64,000 nucleotides of DNA from contig DASZTV010000093.1 of NCBI GenBank assembly GCA_035548125.1, forward strand, positions 1-64,000, read 5' to 3'. The position numbers and the translations under genes are program-made. A model generated the notes under the pieces. The model ran no database searches. It was not told where the DNA came from and was given only the letters and a program-made list of their open reading frames with translations. The stretch is from DASZTV01 sp035548125 (GTDB lineage: Bacteria; Actinomycetota; Actinomycetes; JAFAQI01). Positions 40,768 to 49,278 of the stretch are shown here, piece after piece. Position 1 is the first letter of the stretch, and the number at the start of each line of letters is the position of its first letter.

Positions 40768-42396
40768 TTACTCCCACTCGATGGTGCCGGGTGGCTTGCT
40801 CGTGATGTCGAGGACCACGCGGTTGACCTCGCGGACCTCGTTCGTGATGCGGGTCGAGATCCGAGCGAGCACGTCGTACGGTACGCGGGTCCAGTCGGCG
40901 GTCATCGCGTCCTCGCTGGAAACCGGACGCAGGACCACCGGGTGACCGTAAGTCCGACCGTCGCCCTGCACCCCGACCGAGCGAACGTCGGCGAGCAGCA
41001 CCACCGGGCACTGCCAGATGTCGCGATCGAGCCCGGCAGCGGACAGCTCCTCGCGAGCGATCGCGTCGGCTTCGCGGAGAATGTCGAGCCGCTCGCGGGT
41101 GACCTCGCCGACGATGCGGATCCCGAGACCAGGTCCCGGGAACGGCTGACGCCAGACGATCTCGGACGGCAGACCGAGCTGCTCGCCGACCTTGCGCACC
41201 TCGTCCTTGAACAGCGCACGGAGCGGTTCGACGAGGGCGAACTGCAGGTCGTCCGGCAGCCCGCCCACGTTGTGGTGGCTCTTGATGTTGGCGGTGCCCT
41301 CGCCGCCGCCCGACTCCACGACGTCCGGGTAGAGCGTGCCCTGCACGAGGAAGTCGACGGTCTCCCCCGACGCCTCGGACTCGGCGACGATCTCGCGCGC
41401 CGCCGCCTCGAAGACGCGAATGAACTCGCGGCCGATGATCTTGCGCTTCTGCTCCGGGTCGCTGACGCCGGCCAGTGCGTCGAGGAAGCGATCCTGCGCA
41501 TTGACCACCTTGAGGTTCACCCCGGTCGAGGCGACGAAGTCGCGCTCGACCTGCTCCGGCTCACCCTTGCGCAGCAGACCGTGGTCGACGAACACGCAGG
41601 TGAGCCGGTGACCGACTGCCCGCTGGACGAGTGCGGCGGCCACGGCCGAATCGACACCTCCGGACAGGCCGCAGATCGCCCGCTTGCCACCGACCTGCAG
41701 GCGCACCCGGTCCACCTGCTCATCGACGATGTTGACCATCGTCCAGGTCGGACGGCACCCGGCGATCTCGTACAGGAACCGCTCCAGCACCACCTGGCCG
41801 TGCGTCGTGTGCAGCACCTCCGGGTGGAACTGAACGCCGGCGAGCCGACGCGACGGGGCTTCGAAGGACGCGACCACGGCGCCCTCGCTCGACGACGTCG
41901 TCGTGAACCCCTCCGGGGCCGCGAACACCGCATCACCGTGGGACATCCAGACCTGCTGCGTCGCGGGGAGCCCGGCCAGCAGCACGCCCCCGTCACCGGA
42001 CACGGACAGCTGCGTCGCGCCGAACTCGCTGAGTCCGGTACGGCGCACCTCGCCGCCGAGTGCGAGTGCCATCGCCTGGAAGCCGTAGCAGATGCCGAAT
42101 ACCGGAACGTCGCTGTCGAACATCGCCGGGTCGACCTGCGGCGCACCCTCGGCATACACCGAGGACGGTCCGCCGGACAGGATGATCGCCTTCGGGTGCT
42201 TGGCGAGCATCTGCTCCACCGGCATCGACGACGGGACGATCTCGCTGTAGACGCGGCACTCGCGGACCCGGCGGGCGATCAGCTGGGCGTACTGCGCCCC
42301 GAAGTCCACGACGAGGACCCTGTCGAAGCCGTCGGAGACGGACGAGTCGAAGCCGTCGGAGACGGAAGTGTCGAAGCCGTCCGCTGATCCTGACAT
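40768..42396 (-). CDS. guaA: GMP synthase (glutamine-hydrolysing)
   Basis: 542 aa. Converts XMP to GMP. Class I glutaminase domain with C103 (GICYGFQAM), H191 and E193 (FHPEV); PP-loop ATP pyrophosphatase with SGGVDS (245-250); C-terminal dimerisation domain ending SKPPGTIEWE. Unusual N-terminus: residues 7-25 are GFDTSVSD, GFDSSVSD, GFD, from a 24-bp tandem repeat, placed just before the conserved RVLVVDFG. ATG at 42396 looks leaderless. Located with guaB3/guaB as in Mycobacterium. Confidence 0.96.
   Translation of the reverse strand: MSGSADGFDTSVSDGFDSSVSDGFDRVLVVDFGAQYAQLIARRVRECRVYSEIVPSSMPVEQMLAKHPKAIILSGGPSSVYAEGAPQVDPAMFDSDVPVFGICYGFQAMALALGGEVRRTGLSEFGATQLSVSGDGGVLLAGLPATQQVWMSHGDAVFAAPEGFTTTSSSEGAVVASFEAPSRRLAGVQFHPEVLHTTHGQVVLERFLYEIAGCRPTWTMVNIVDEQVDRVRLQVGGKRAICGLSGGVDSAVAAALVQRAVGHRLTCVFVDHGLLRKGEPEQVERDFVASTGVNLKVVNAQDRFLDALAGVSDPEQKRKIIGREFIRVFEAAAREIVAESEASGETVDFLVQGTLYPDVVESGGGEGTANIKSHHNVGGLPDDLQFALVEPLRALFKDEVRKVGEQLGLPSEIVWRQPFPGPGLGIRIVGEVTRERLDILREADAIAREELSAAGLDRDIWQCPVVLLADVRSVGVQGDGRTYGHPVVLRPVSSEDAMTADWTRVPYDVLARISTRITNEVREVNRVVLDITSKPPGTIEWE
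42323..42382 (-). repeat. 24-bp tandem repeat in the guaA 5' end
   Basis: Two full 24-bp units (42323-42346, 42347-42370) and a partial third begin tcgaagccgtc on the plus strand. They differ at four positions only in the last bases of the units. The repeat stays in frame and adds about 20 residues before the glutaminase domain. Confidence 0.8.
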
Positions 42397-42402
42397 CGCC
42401 TC

Positions 42403-42409
42403 TAGGGTA
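42403..42409. promoter_or_regulatory. Overlapping divergent -10 boxes of guaA and sulfotransferase
   Basis: TAGGGTA contains TAGGGT on plus (7 nt before GTG 42416) and TACCCT on minus (7 nt before ATG 42396). Only 19 nt separate the two start codons. Both transcripts would be leaderless. Confidence 0.55.
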
Positions 42410-42415
42410 TCGGCC

Positions 42416-43465
42416 GTGGGTGCAGCGAGCGGGCCGATCTTCATCGTCGGCGCGAACGGTTCGGGCACCACCCTGCTCCGGCTCATGCTGGACAGCCACG
42501 AGCACATCGCGATTCCCGAAGAGACCGGGTTCCTGCGGCTCGCCGCCACCCATCGCTGGGTGCCCTACTGGAAGCTCGGCCGTGACTGGTACCGCAACCT
42601 CGGGCTGACGGAGGACGCGCTCTACGCCGAGCTCGGGCGCTTCTACGGCGGACTGTTCGCCTCGTACGCCGCGTCGCGCGGGAAACGACGATGGGGCGAC
42701 AAGACGCCGTTCCACGTCTGGCATCTCGAGCTCGCCACCCGCCTCTTTCCCGACGCGACCGTGATCGGAATCGTGCGGCATCCGGCTGCGGTCGCCGCGT
42801 CGCTGCGCCGTCGCTTCCGCCGACCCGTCAAAGGCGGGGCGCACCACTGGCGACGGTCCAACCGGCAGTTGCTCCACGGAGGCTCGACGCTCGGCGACCG
42901 GTTCGTCCTGGTGCGCTACGAGGACCTGGTGAGCGAACCCGAGCGGGTGATGCGCGAGTTACTCGAGCGGCTCGGCGAACCGTGGTCGGACAAGGTGCTC
43001 GCCCACCACGAGGTGCAGCCGGCCGCATCATCCACCGGGTTCACCCGCACCGACCGAGCGGTGGACACCGCGTCGGTGACGGAGTGGGAGTCACAACTCA
43101 CCGCCGGGGAGGTACGGCAGGTGGCCACCAAGACGGGGCCGATCGCGGGCTTCCTCGGCTACGACGTGAGCCGCGGTACGCCGAGCCGGCCCATGCCGCT
43201 GCTCACCGGATCCGAGCTGGCGGAGCGGATGGCCATGGCCACCGACATCGACTGGACCCCGCCGAGGCCGCGGGCGGAGGACCGGGCGCTGCGACCCCCT
43301 GCGCCGCGCCGCCGGCGCACCCGATCGGCCGACCTCTCCCGGATCACGTTCCGACGACTGCTCCAACATCGGCTCGGCTCACGGCTGTCCGCGGAACGAC
43401 GGGGGAAGCTGCACGAGGCGAGACGGTCGCGGCCGTTCCTCGACCGGCTGATCGGTCCCCGCTAG
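42416..43465 (+). CDS. Sulfotransferase-family protein
   Basis: 349 aa. The PAPS 5'-phosphosulfate loop is FIVGANGSGTTLL (9-21); the 3'-phosphate site is IGIVRHPAAVAASL, and RRWGDKTPFHVWHL is typical of bacterial sulfotransferases of the Stf kind. The C-terminal ~80 residues are Arg-rich. Acts with PAPS on a lipid, glycan or small molecule; substrate unknown. The TAG stop lies in a CTAG that was duplicated by the MITE-like insertion directly downstream. Confidence 0.85.
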   Translation: MGAASGPIFIVGANGSGTTLLRLMLDSHEHIAIPEETGFLRLAATHRWVPYWKLGRDWYRNLGLTEDALYAELGRFYGGLFASYAASRGKRRWGDKTPFHVWHLELATRLFPDATVIGIVRHPAAVAASLRRRFRRPVKGGAHHWRRSNRQLLHGGSTLGDRFVLVRYEDLVSEPERVMRELLERLGEPWSDKVLAHHEVQPAASSTGFTRTDRAVDTASVTEWESQLTAGEVRQVATKTGPIAGFLGYDVSRGTPSRPMPLLTGSELAERMAMATDIDWTPPRPRAEDRALRPPAPRRRRTRSADLSRITFRRLLQHRLGSRLSAERRGKLHEARRSRPFLDRLIGPR

Positions 43466-43625
43466 TGTCCCGAGGCGTTAGTCCGCCGCCAGATGCGGTG
43501 ATCCGAACGGATGCATCGCAAGGCGGAGGAGGAGCGCAATGGCAGCGCCATTGCCGACGACGACAACGCAGCGAGGCGCCGTTCGGGCGCCGCAGATGGT
43601 GGTCACGGACTAACGCCTCGGGACA
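43466..43625. mobile_element. MITE-like element, 160 bp, flanked by CTAG duplication
   Basis: The terminal inverted repeats start TGTCCCGAGG and are perfect over 20 bp (43466-43485, 43606-43625); with the flanking CTAG (43462-43465, 43626-43629) the symmetry is 24 bp. The interior contains hairpins ATCCG-aa-CGGAT (43501-43512), GCAATGGC-agc-GCCATTGC (43536-43554) and GGCGCC-gttcg-GGCGCC (43575-43591). It encodes no transposase. A CTAG target matches the YTAR 4-bp duplication known for the IS5 group, so it may have been moved by such an element. Confidence 0.7.
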
Positions 43626-45305
43626 CTAGGGCGCCACAACCGGAAGCCGAAGCGCACCGGGGGCGGCGTCGGGGACCGCCGGGTGACGGGGGGCAACCGG
43701 CGCGACCGGCACGTAGACCGAACCGAGAACCGGACGCGGATCCAGGTCGCCCTTGTTGGGCCAGAACGCCATCGCCCGCTCGGCCTGCGCGGTGATGGTC
43801 AGCGAAGGGTTCACGCCGAGGTTCGCGGTCACCGCGGCGCCGTCGGTCACGTGCAGTCCCTCGTAGCCGTGCAGCCGCTGCCACGGGTCGACGACGCCGT
43901 CGTCGGCGGTGAGGCCGATCGGCGCGCCGCCGATGATGTGCGCCGTCATCGGGATGTTGGCGAGCTCGCCGACCGAGCCTCCGGGGATCCCGTCGATCCG
44001 CTCGGCGAGGCGTCGCGTCACCTCGTTGCCGGCCGGGATCCACGTCGGGTTCGGCTGGCCGTGGCCCTGCCGCGAGACGAGCCGGTCGCGGAACTTGCCC
44101 TTCACCCGGGACACGGTCAACGAGTTGTCGAGCGACTGCATGACCAGCACGATGATGGTCTGCTCCGCCCAGCCCTTGAGCCAGAACAGCTTGGAGAGAT
44201 CGCGGGGGCTGCGCCGTACCTCGCGAAGCGCCTCACGCCACCGCGGTCCCTTGTCGCCGTCGGTCAGGATCGACTGCAGCAGTCCCATCGAGTTGGACCC
44301 CTTGCCGTAGCGGACCGGCTCCACGTGCGTACGGGCGTCGGGATGGAACGACGAGGTGATCGCGACGCCTTGTGAGTAGTCGGCGTCCTTGTTGCGCGAG
44401 CGCGCGCCGAGGATCGCCTCGGAGTTGGTGCGGGTCAGCTCGCCGAGCCGCTGGGAGAGGTTCGGCAGGATTTCCTCGTCGCGCATCCGGTGCAGCAGCT
44501 TCTGCGTCCCGAGGGTGCCGGCGGCGAACACCACCTGGTCCGCGCTGAACACCTGACGCCTGCGGCGCTTGACCGTGTGGCAGGTCTCTATCTGGTAGCC
44601 GCCACCGGGCCTCGGGCGCACCGCGGTGACGGTCGTCTCCGGATGGATCCTCGTGCCGAGCCCTTCGGCCAGGTGCAGGTAGTTGAGGTCCAGCCGGTTT
44701 TTCGCGTTGTAGCGGCAGCCGATCATGCAGTTGCCGCATTCGATGCACCCGGTACGTCGTGGGCCGGCGCCACCGAAGTAGGGGTCATCGACAGTCTCGC
44801 CCGGCCGGCCGAAGAACACCCCGACCGGAGTGTGGCGGAACGTGTGCCCGACGCCCATCTCCTCGGCGACCGCCCGCATCTCGGCGTCCGCCTTGGTCTC
44901 GGTCGGGTTCTCGACCACCCCGAGCATTCGCGACGCCTGGTCGTAGTACGGCGCGAGCTCGGTCTTCCAGTCGGTGATGTGCGACCACTGCGGGTCGTTG
45001 TAGAAGTCGTCGAGCGGCGAGTACAGCGTGTTCGCGTAGACCAGGGACCCGCCGCCCACCCCGGCACCGGACAGGCACACGACGTCGGTCAGCGGAGTGA
45101 TCTTCTGGATCCCCATCCAGCCGAGCGCAGGGGCCCACAGGAAGTCCTTCAGGTCCCAGCTGGTCTCCGGCAGCGTGTCGTTGGTGAAGCGGCGGCCAGC
45201 CTCCATGACCCCGACTCGGTAGCCCTTCTCCGCGGCGCGCAGAGCGGCCACACTGCCACCGAAACCGCTGCCGATGACGACGACGTCATAGTCGCGTTCG
45301 GTCAT
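43626..45305 (-). CDS. GMC-family oxidoreductase, cholesterol-oxidase-like
   Basis: 559 aa flavoprotein. FAD-binding VVVIGSGFGGS (8-18), GAGVGGGSLVYAN, a ferredoxin-like Cys cluster GCIECGNCMIGCRYNAKN (about 186-203), FAAGTLGTQKLLHRM and C-terminal VTDGAAVTANLGVNPSLTITA. It matches ChoD (Rv3409c), which sits in the same place beside guaB3 in M. tuberculosis and is a putative sterol oxidase. The Cys cluster is not in classical extracellular cholesterol oxidases. The TAG stop is part of the CTAG beside the MITE-like element. Confidence 0.9.
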   Translation of the reverse strand: MTERDYDVVVIGSGFGGSVAALRAAEKGYRVGVMEAGRRFTNDTLPETSWDLKDFLWAPALGWMGIQKITPLTDVVCLSGAGVGGGSLVYANTLYSPLDDFYNDPQWSHITDWKTELAPYYDQASRMLGVVENPTETKADAEMRAVAEEMGVGHTFRHTPVGVFFGRPGETVDDPYFGGAGPRRTGCIECGNCMIGCRYNAKNRLDLNYLHLAEGLGTRIHPETTVTAVRPRPGGGYQIETCHTVKRRRRQVFSADQVVFAAGTLGTQKLLHRMRDEEILPNLSQRLGELTRTNSEAILGARSRNKDADYSQGVAITSSFHPDARTHVEPVRYGKGSNSMGLLQSILTDGDKGPRWREALREVRRSPRDLSKLFWLKGWAEQTIIVLVMQSLDNSLTVSRVKGKFRDRLVSRQGHGQPNPTWIPAGNEVTRRLAERIDGIPGGSVGELANIPMTAHIIGGAPIGLTADDGVVDPWQRLHGYEGLHVTDGAAVTANLGVNPSLTITAQAERAMAFWPNKGDLDPRPVLGSVYVPVAPVAPRHPAVPDAAPGALRLPVVAP

Positions 45306-45311
45306 GGCACG

Positions 45312-45317
45312 ACGCTA
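45312..45317 (-). promoter_or_regulatory. -10 box TAGCGT, leaderless start of the GMC oxidoreductase
   Basis: On the minus strand TAGCGT, 6 nt, ATG at 45305. The TAG of the box is also the stop codon of the upstream gene. Confidence 0.5.
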
Positions 45318-46064
45318 CCCAGCGGCGGTGGCCGCCTGCCGCGCCGCCACTTCGGCGTAGCGGTCGTACTGGCGGCGGCAGCGCGCCAGCGCGGCGGCGT
45401 CGCGAGGGTCGAGCAGCTGCTCCCGTACCGCCGCGAGGTGCTCGCTGCGGTCCGCAGACGGTGTCGGGGAGTGCAACCCCGCCTCGGCGCCGTGGGCGAG
45501 CTTCGCGTTCCAGTCGAGGCTTCCGAGGATCTGCTTCTCGGCGTCGTCGGCGAGGTCGGCGAGCGGGGTCAGCCGGCAGTCGAAGCGCGCGTTCAGCCGC
45601 ATGACGATGGAGCCGCCATCCGTGGTCGCCTGCGCAAAGGTGATCACTTCGGCGCGCTCGGCGACGCGCCAGCAGCGCGCGTGGAAGTAGTCATAGCGCC
45701 GCAGCTCGACGCGTGGGTTGCCGCCGTGGCGCACCACCTTCGAGGCGATCGCGTCGAGCGGCTCGCGGACCACCAGCAACGTCGGCAGCCGCCGTCGTAC
45801 ACCTTCGATGATCTGCGCCGGACGGTGACGATGATGGGCGACCGGGCGCTCCCAGCCGCCGGCGATCTCGACGATGCGCGTCGCCCACGAATTGCCGCTG
45901 CCCGGGTAGCCGTCCACGACCAGCATGGTGGGATCTCGCGTCACCGCGTGGCGACCACCATGCCGTCGCGCCTCGTACGCCGGATCGGCACCCGGTACCG
46001 AGGCAAGACCGGCGTAGAACAACTCGCGGACCGCCCCGCGCGGATCCGAGTCGATCGTCACCAT
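45315..46064 (-). CDS. P-loop sulfotransferase-like protein
   Basis: 249 aa from ATG 46064. LVVDGYPGSGNSWATRIVE is a sulfotransferase-type PAPS loop and TLLVVREPLDAIASKVV resembles the 3'-phosphate segment (RxPxxxxxS). The C-terminal part is helical and charged. Distant from the other sulfotransferase in the window. It lies 50 nt after guaB3 on the same strand. The start is uncertain because no ribosome-binding site is visible. Confidence 0.65.
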   Translation of the reverse strand: MVTIDSDPRGAVRELFYAGLASVPGADPAYEARRHGGRHAVTRDPTMLVVDGYPGSGNSWATRIVEIAGGWERPVAHHRHRPAQIIEGVRRRLPTLLVVREPLDAIASKVVRHGGNPRVELRRYDYFHARCWRVAERAEVITFAQATTDGGSIVMRLNARFDCRLTPLADLADDAEKQILGSLDWNAKLAHGAEAGLHSPTPSADRSEHLAAVREQLLDPRDAAALARCRRQYDRYAEVAARQAATAAG

Positions 46065-46114
46065 CGCGGCGACGTACCGGCTCAGGGCAGGCAAGGCCAC
46101 AGGATCGCGCCGGG

Positions 46115-47245
46115 TCAGCCCTTGACCACGAGCTCGACCCGCTGGAACTCCTTGAGATCGGAGTAACCGGCCTTCGCGATGGCGCGACGCAGCCCGCCGA
46201 AGAGGTTCAGGTCGCCGTCCGGCGATGAGGAAGCGCCGCGGATGACCTCGGCGAGCGGTGCCCGCGGCCAGTCCGGAGCGGCGTCGGCGAACCGGCCGCG
46301 CGGCAGTTTCGGATGCGAAGCCGAGGGATGCCACCAGGCGCCCTTGCCGGGGGCCTCGGCCGCCACCGACAGCGGCTCACCGAGCATGACGGCGTCTGCG
46401 CCGCACGCCAGTGACTTCGCGATGTCGCCGCTCGACTCGATGTCGCCGGCGGCGATCACGTGTACGTAGCGCCCGCCGGTCTCGTCGAGGTAGTCGCGTC
46501 TCGCCGCGGCGGCATCCACGATCGCCGTCGCCATCGGAACCTCGATGCCGAGCACCCGGCTCGTGGTGGCCCACTCGTCGGCCGCCGTGCCCACGATCAC
46601 GCCGGCGGCGCCAGTACGCATCAGGTGCAGCGCGGTCTGATAGTTAGTGCAGCCGCCGACGATGACCGGCACGTCGAGATCAGCGATGAAGGTCTTGAGG
46701 TTCAGCGGAGGCTCGGTGGCGGACGCCGCCACGTGCTCCGCAGAGACGATCGTGCCCTGGATGACCAGCAGGTCCACCCCGGCCGCGAGGATCGTCGGGG
46801 CGTAACGCGGCGTGTGCTGCGGCGAGACCCGCACGGCGGTCGTCGCCCCGGCGTCGCGCAGCTCCTTGATCCGCTCCGTGATCAGCTCGTCACGCACCGG
46901 CTCGGCGTATACCCGCTGCAGGACCGGCGTCGCCTCCTCGGGGTCGAGCGCGGCCAGCTCGTCGTAGATCGACGCCGGGTCGTCGTACCGGGTCCAGAGA
47001 CCCTCTGCGTCCAGGATCCCGAGCCCGCCGCAACGGCTCACCTCCGCAACGGTCGCCGGCGACATGATCGCGTCGGAAGGCGCGGCGACGAACGGCAGGT
47101 CGAAGCGGTAGGCGTCGATCTGCCAGGTCAGCGAGACGACGTCGACGTCACGCGTACGACGCGACGGCACGATGCCGATGTCAGCCAGGGAGTAGCCGCG
47201 ACGGGCGGCCCGGCCGAGCCCGATCTCGACGTTGTCGCGCATCAT
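46115..47245 (-). CDS. guaB3: GuaB3-type IMP dehydrogenase-family protein
   Basis: 376 aa, about 120 residues shorter than GuaB because it lacks CBS domains. RDNVEIGLGRAARRGYSLADIGIVPSRRTRD is the GuaB3 opening; GGCTNYQTALHLMRTGAAGVIVG replaces the catalytic Cys loop region, and the active-site loop is altered. Actinobacterial GuaB3 is conserved beside guaB; the M. tuberculosis one is not required as IMPDH, and some GuaB3 act as GMP reductases. Two adjacent ATGs (47245, 47242); the first shares one base with the guaB stop. Confidence 0.92.
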   Translation of the reverse strand: MMRDNVEIGLGRAARRGYSLADIGIVPSRRTRDVDVVSLTWQIDAYRFDLPFVAAPSDAIMSPATVAEVSRCGGLGILDAEGLWTRYDDPASIYDELAALDPEEATPVLQRVYAEPVRDELITERIKELRDAGATTAVRVSPQHTPRYAPTILAAGVDLLVIQGTIVSAEHVAASATEPPLNLKTFIADLDVPVIVGGCTNYQTALHLMRTGAAGVIVGTAADEWATTSRVLGIEVPMATAIVDAAAARRDYLDETGGRYVHVIAAGDIESSGDIAKSLACGADAVMLGEPLSVAAEAPGKGAWWHPSASHPKLPRGRFADAAPDWPRAPLAEVIRGASSSPDGDLNLFGGLRRAIAKAGYSDLKEFQRVELVVKG

Positions 47246-48735
47246 CAGCGGGCCGTGTAGTTGGGAGCCTCGGTGGTCATCGCAATGTCGTGCGGGTGGC
47301 TCTCCTTCAACCCCGCAGCGGTGATCCGCACCAGCTGGGCCTGCTTCAGCTCGGGGATGGTCTGCGCGCCGCAGTAGCCCATCGCCGCACGGAGCCCGCC
47401 GAGCAGCTGATGCGCGACGGCACCGAGCGGACCGCGGTAGGGCACCTGACCCTCGACGCCTTCGGGCACGAGCTTGTCGTCGGAGAGCACGTCGTCTTGG
47501 AAGTAGCGGTCCTTGGAGTAGGACCGGCCCTGACCGCGCGACTGCATCGCGCCGAGCGAACCCATGCCGCGGTAGGACTTGAACTGCTTGCCGTTGACGA
47601 ACAGCAACTCCCCCGGCGACTCCTCGCAGCCCGCGAGCAGCGAGCCGAGCATCACACTGTCGGCGCCTGCGGCGATCGCCTTCGCGATGTCTCCGGAGTA
47701 CTGCATGCCGCCGTCGGCGATCACCGGCACGCCGGCGGGGCCGGCGACTTGCGCGACGTCGTAGATGGCGGAGATCTGCGGTACGCCAACCCCTGCGACC
47801 ACGCGGGTGGTGCAGATGCTTCCTGGTCCCACGCCACACTTCACGGCGTCGGCACCGGCGTCGATCAGCGCGGCGGCCGCCGCGCCGGTGGCGATGTTGC
47901 CGCCGATGACGTCCACCTCGACGGCCTTCTTGACTCGCGCCACCATTTCGAGCACCGACCGCGAGTGACCGTGGGCAGTGTCGACGACGAGCACGTCGAC
48001 GCCCGCTTCGACCAGCGTCATGGCCCGCTTGTAGGCGTCCTCCCCGACGCCGACCGCGGCACCGACCATCAACCGGCCGGCCGGATCCTTGGTTGCGTGC
48101 GGGTACTCCTCGCTCTTCGCGAAGTCCTTGACGGTGATCAGGCCGCGAAGCCGGTTGCCGCCGTCGACGATCGGCAGCTTCTCGACCTTGTGGCGCTGCA
48201 GCAGTGCCAGCGCGTCCGCACGGGAGACACCGACCGGCGCGGTCACGAGGGGCATGACCGTCATGACGTCACGCACCAGCCGCGACGCGTCGCGCTCGAA
48301 CCGGATGTCGCGGTTCGTGACGATGCCGACGAGCACACCGTCACCGTCGGTGACCGGCACACCCGAGATCCGGTAGCGCCCCATCAGCGCGTCGGCGTCC
48401 GCGATCGTGTCGTCCGGTCCGCAGGTGACCGGGGAGGTGATCATGCCGGCTTCCGAGCGCTTCACGATGTCGACCTGGGTCGCCTGATCCTCGATGGAGA
48501 GGTTGCGATGCAGGATTCCGATGCCCCCCTGCCGGGCCATCGCGATGGCCATCCGGCCCTCGGTGACGGTGTCCATCGCGCTGGAGAGCAGCGGCGTACG
48601 CACGGCGATGTTCCGGGAGATCTGAGTGGAGGTGTCGACCTCGCTGGGCACGACGTCGGAGGCGGCGGGAAGCAGCAACACGTCGTCGAACGTCAGGCCG
48701 AGCGGAGCGAACTTGTCCGGGAACGAGGCCTCCAT
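47245..48735 (-). CDS. guaB: IMP dehydrogenase
   Basis: 496 aa. Oxidises IMP to XMP with NAD+, the committed step to GMP. TIM barrel interrupted by two CBS domains (about 100-220: MITSPVTCGPDDTI, DVMTVMPLVTAPVG); catalytic Cys in GPGSICTTR; flap Arg-Tyr in the SYSKDRYFQDD region. ATG at 48735 is leaderless behind TAGAAT. Confidence 0.97.
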   Translation of the reverse strand: MEASFPDKFAPLGLTFDDVLLLPAASDVVPSEVDTSTQISRNIAVRTPLLSSAMDTVTEGRMAIAMARQGGIGILHRNLSIEDQATQVDIVKRSEAGMITSPVTCGPDDTIADADALMGRYRISGVPVTDGDGVLVGIVTNRDIRFERDASRLVRDVMTVMPLVTAPVGVSRADALALLQRHKVEKLPIVDGGNRLRGLITVKDFAKSEEYPHATKDPAGRLMVGAAVGVGEDAYKRAMTLVEAGVDVLVVDTAHGHSRSVLEMVARVKKAVEVDVIGGNIATGAAAAALIDAGADAVKCGVGPGSICTTRVVAGVGVPQISAIYDVAQVAGPAGVPVIADGGMQYSGDIAKAIAAGADSVMLGSLLAGCEESPGELLFVNGKQFKSYRGMGSLGAMQSRGQGRSYSKDRYFQDDVLSDDKLVPEGVEGQVPYRGPLGAVAHQLLGGLRAAMGYCGAQTIPELKQAQLVRITAAGLKESHPHDIAMTTEAPNYTAR

Positions 48736-48741
48736 GGACAG

Positions 48742-48747
48742 ATTCTA
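48742..48747 (-). promoter_or_regulatory. -10 box TAGAAT, leaderless start of guaB
   Basis: TAGAAT on the minus strand, 6 nt, ATG at 48735; no ribosome-binding site. Confidence 0.55.
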
Positions 48748-48772
48748 GCGACCGCCGCCCGGCGCAGAGGGA

Positions 48773-48778
48773 TAGCGT
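48773..48778 (+). promoter_or_regulatory. -10 box TAGCGT, leaderless start of the DUF5319 gene
   Basis: TAGCGT, 6 nt, GTG at 48785; no ribosome-binding site. Confidence 0.55.
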
Positions 48779-48784
48779 TGTTGG

Positions 48785-49174
48785 GTGCGCGACGACAGCC
48801 CGGTCGACCCGTTCGCGGGTGACCCGAGCGACCCTGCGGCGGCCCTTTCGGACGAGGAGTTCGACGACGAGCCGCTCACCGACGACGAGCGTCGCGACCT
48901 GCTCGAGGATCTCGAGGACCTGGAGGTCTTCCAGGCGCTGCTCGGACCGCGCGGGGTACGGGGGCTGGTGGTCGACTGCGAGGACTGCCACGAAGCGCAC
49001 TACTTCTCGTGGGATCTGATCCGCGGCAACCTGCGCAGCCTGCTCGACGCGGGCGCCCCGCACGTCCACGAGCCGGCGTACGACCCCGACCCGGCGGAGT
49101 ACGTCAGCTGGGACTACGCCCGGGGCTTCGCCGACGGGGTGCTCACCGCCGATGAGGACCCGTCGGAGGAGTAG
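48785..49174 (+). CDS. DUF5319 acidic protein
   Basis: 129 aa, very acidic (Asp/Glu dominate both ends). The central part VVDCEDCHEAHYFSWDLIRGNLRSLLD contains C-x2-C-H, a possible metal site. It is the orthologue of M. tuberculosis Rv3412, which also stands divergent from guaB. Function unknown. The constant link with guaB and the acidic composition may suggest a regulatory partner, but nothing proves it. Confidence 0.88.
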   Translation: MRDDSPVDPFAGDPSDPAAALSDEEFDDEPLTDDERRDLLEDLEDLEVFQALLGPRGVRGLVVDCEDCHEAHYFSWDLIRGNLRSLLDAGAPHVHEPAYDPDPAEYVSWDYARGFADGVLTADEDPSEE

Positions 49175-49250
49175 TCCCTCGCGCCATTGCCGGCTGACCT
49201 CCTTCTAGCGTCGCCACGCGGCAATCGCGCACATCTCACGCGGTCGAGGG

Positions 49251-49269
49251 CGTCCGCTCAGAACGGACG
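49251..49269 (-). terminator. Hairpin after bldM
   Basis: CGTCCG (49251-49256) and CGGACG (49264-49269) form a 6-bp stem with a 7-nt loop, 10 nt after the bldM stop on the minus strand. No U-tract. Confidence 0.35.
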
Positions 49270-49278
49270 GTCGGCCAG

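Noticed and set aside
43463..43628. Integron attC site or gene cassette
   Set aside because: The GTTAGTC/GACTAAC cores look similar but break the GTTRRRY/RYYYAAC rule and are in the wrong order; no integrase. A MITE-like element fits better.
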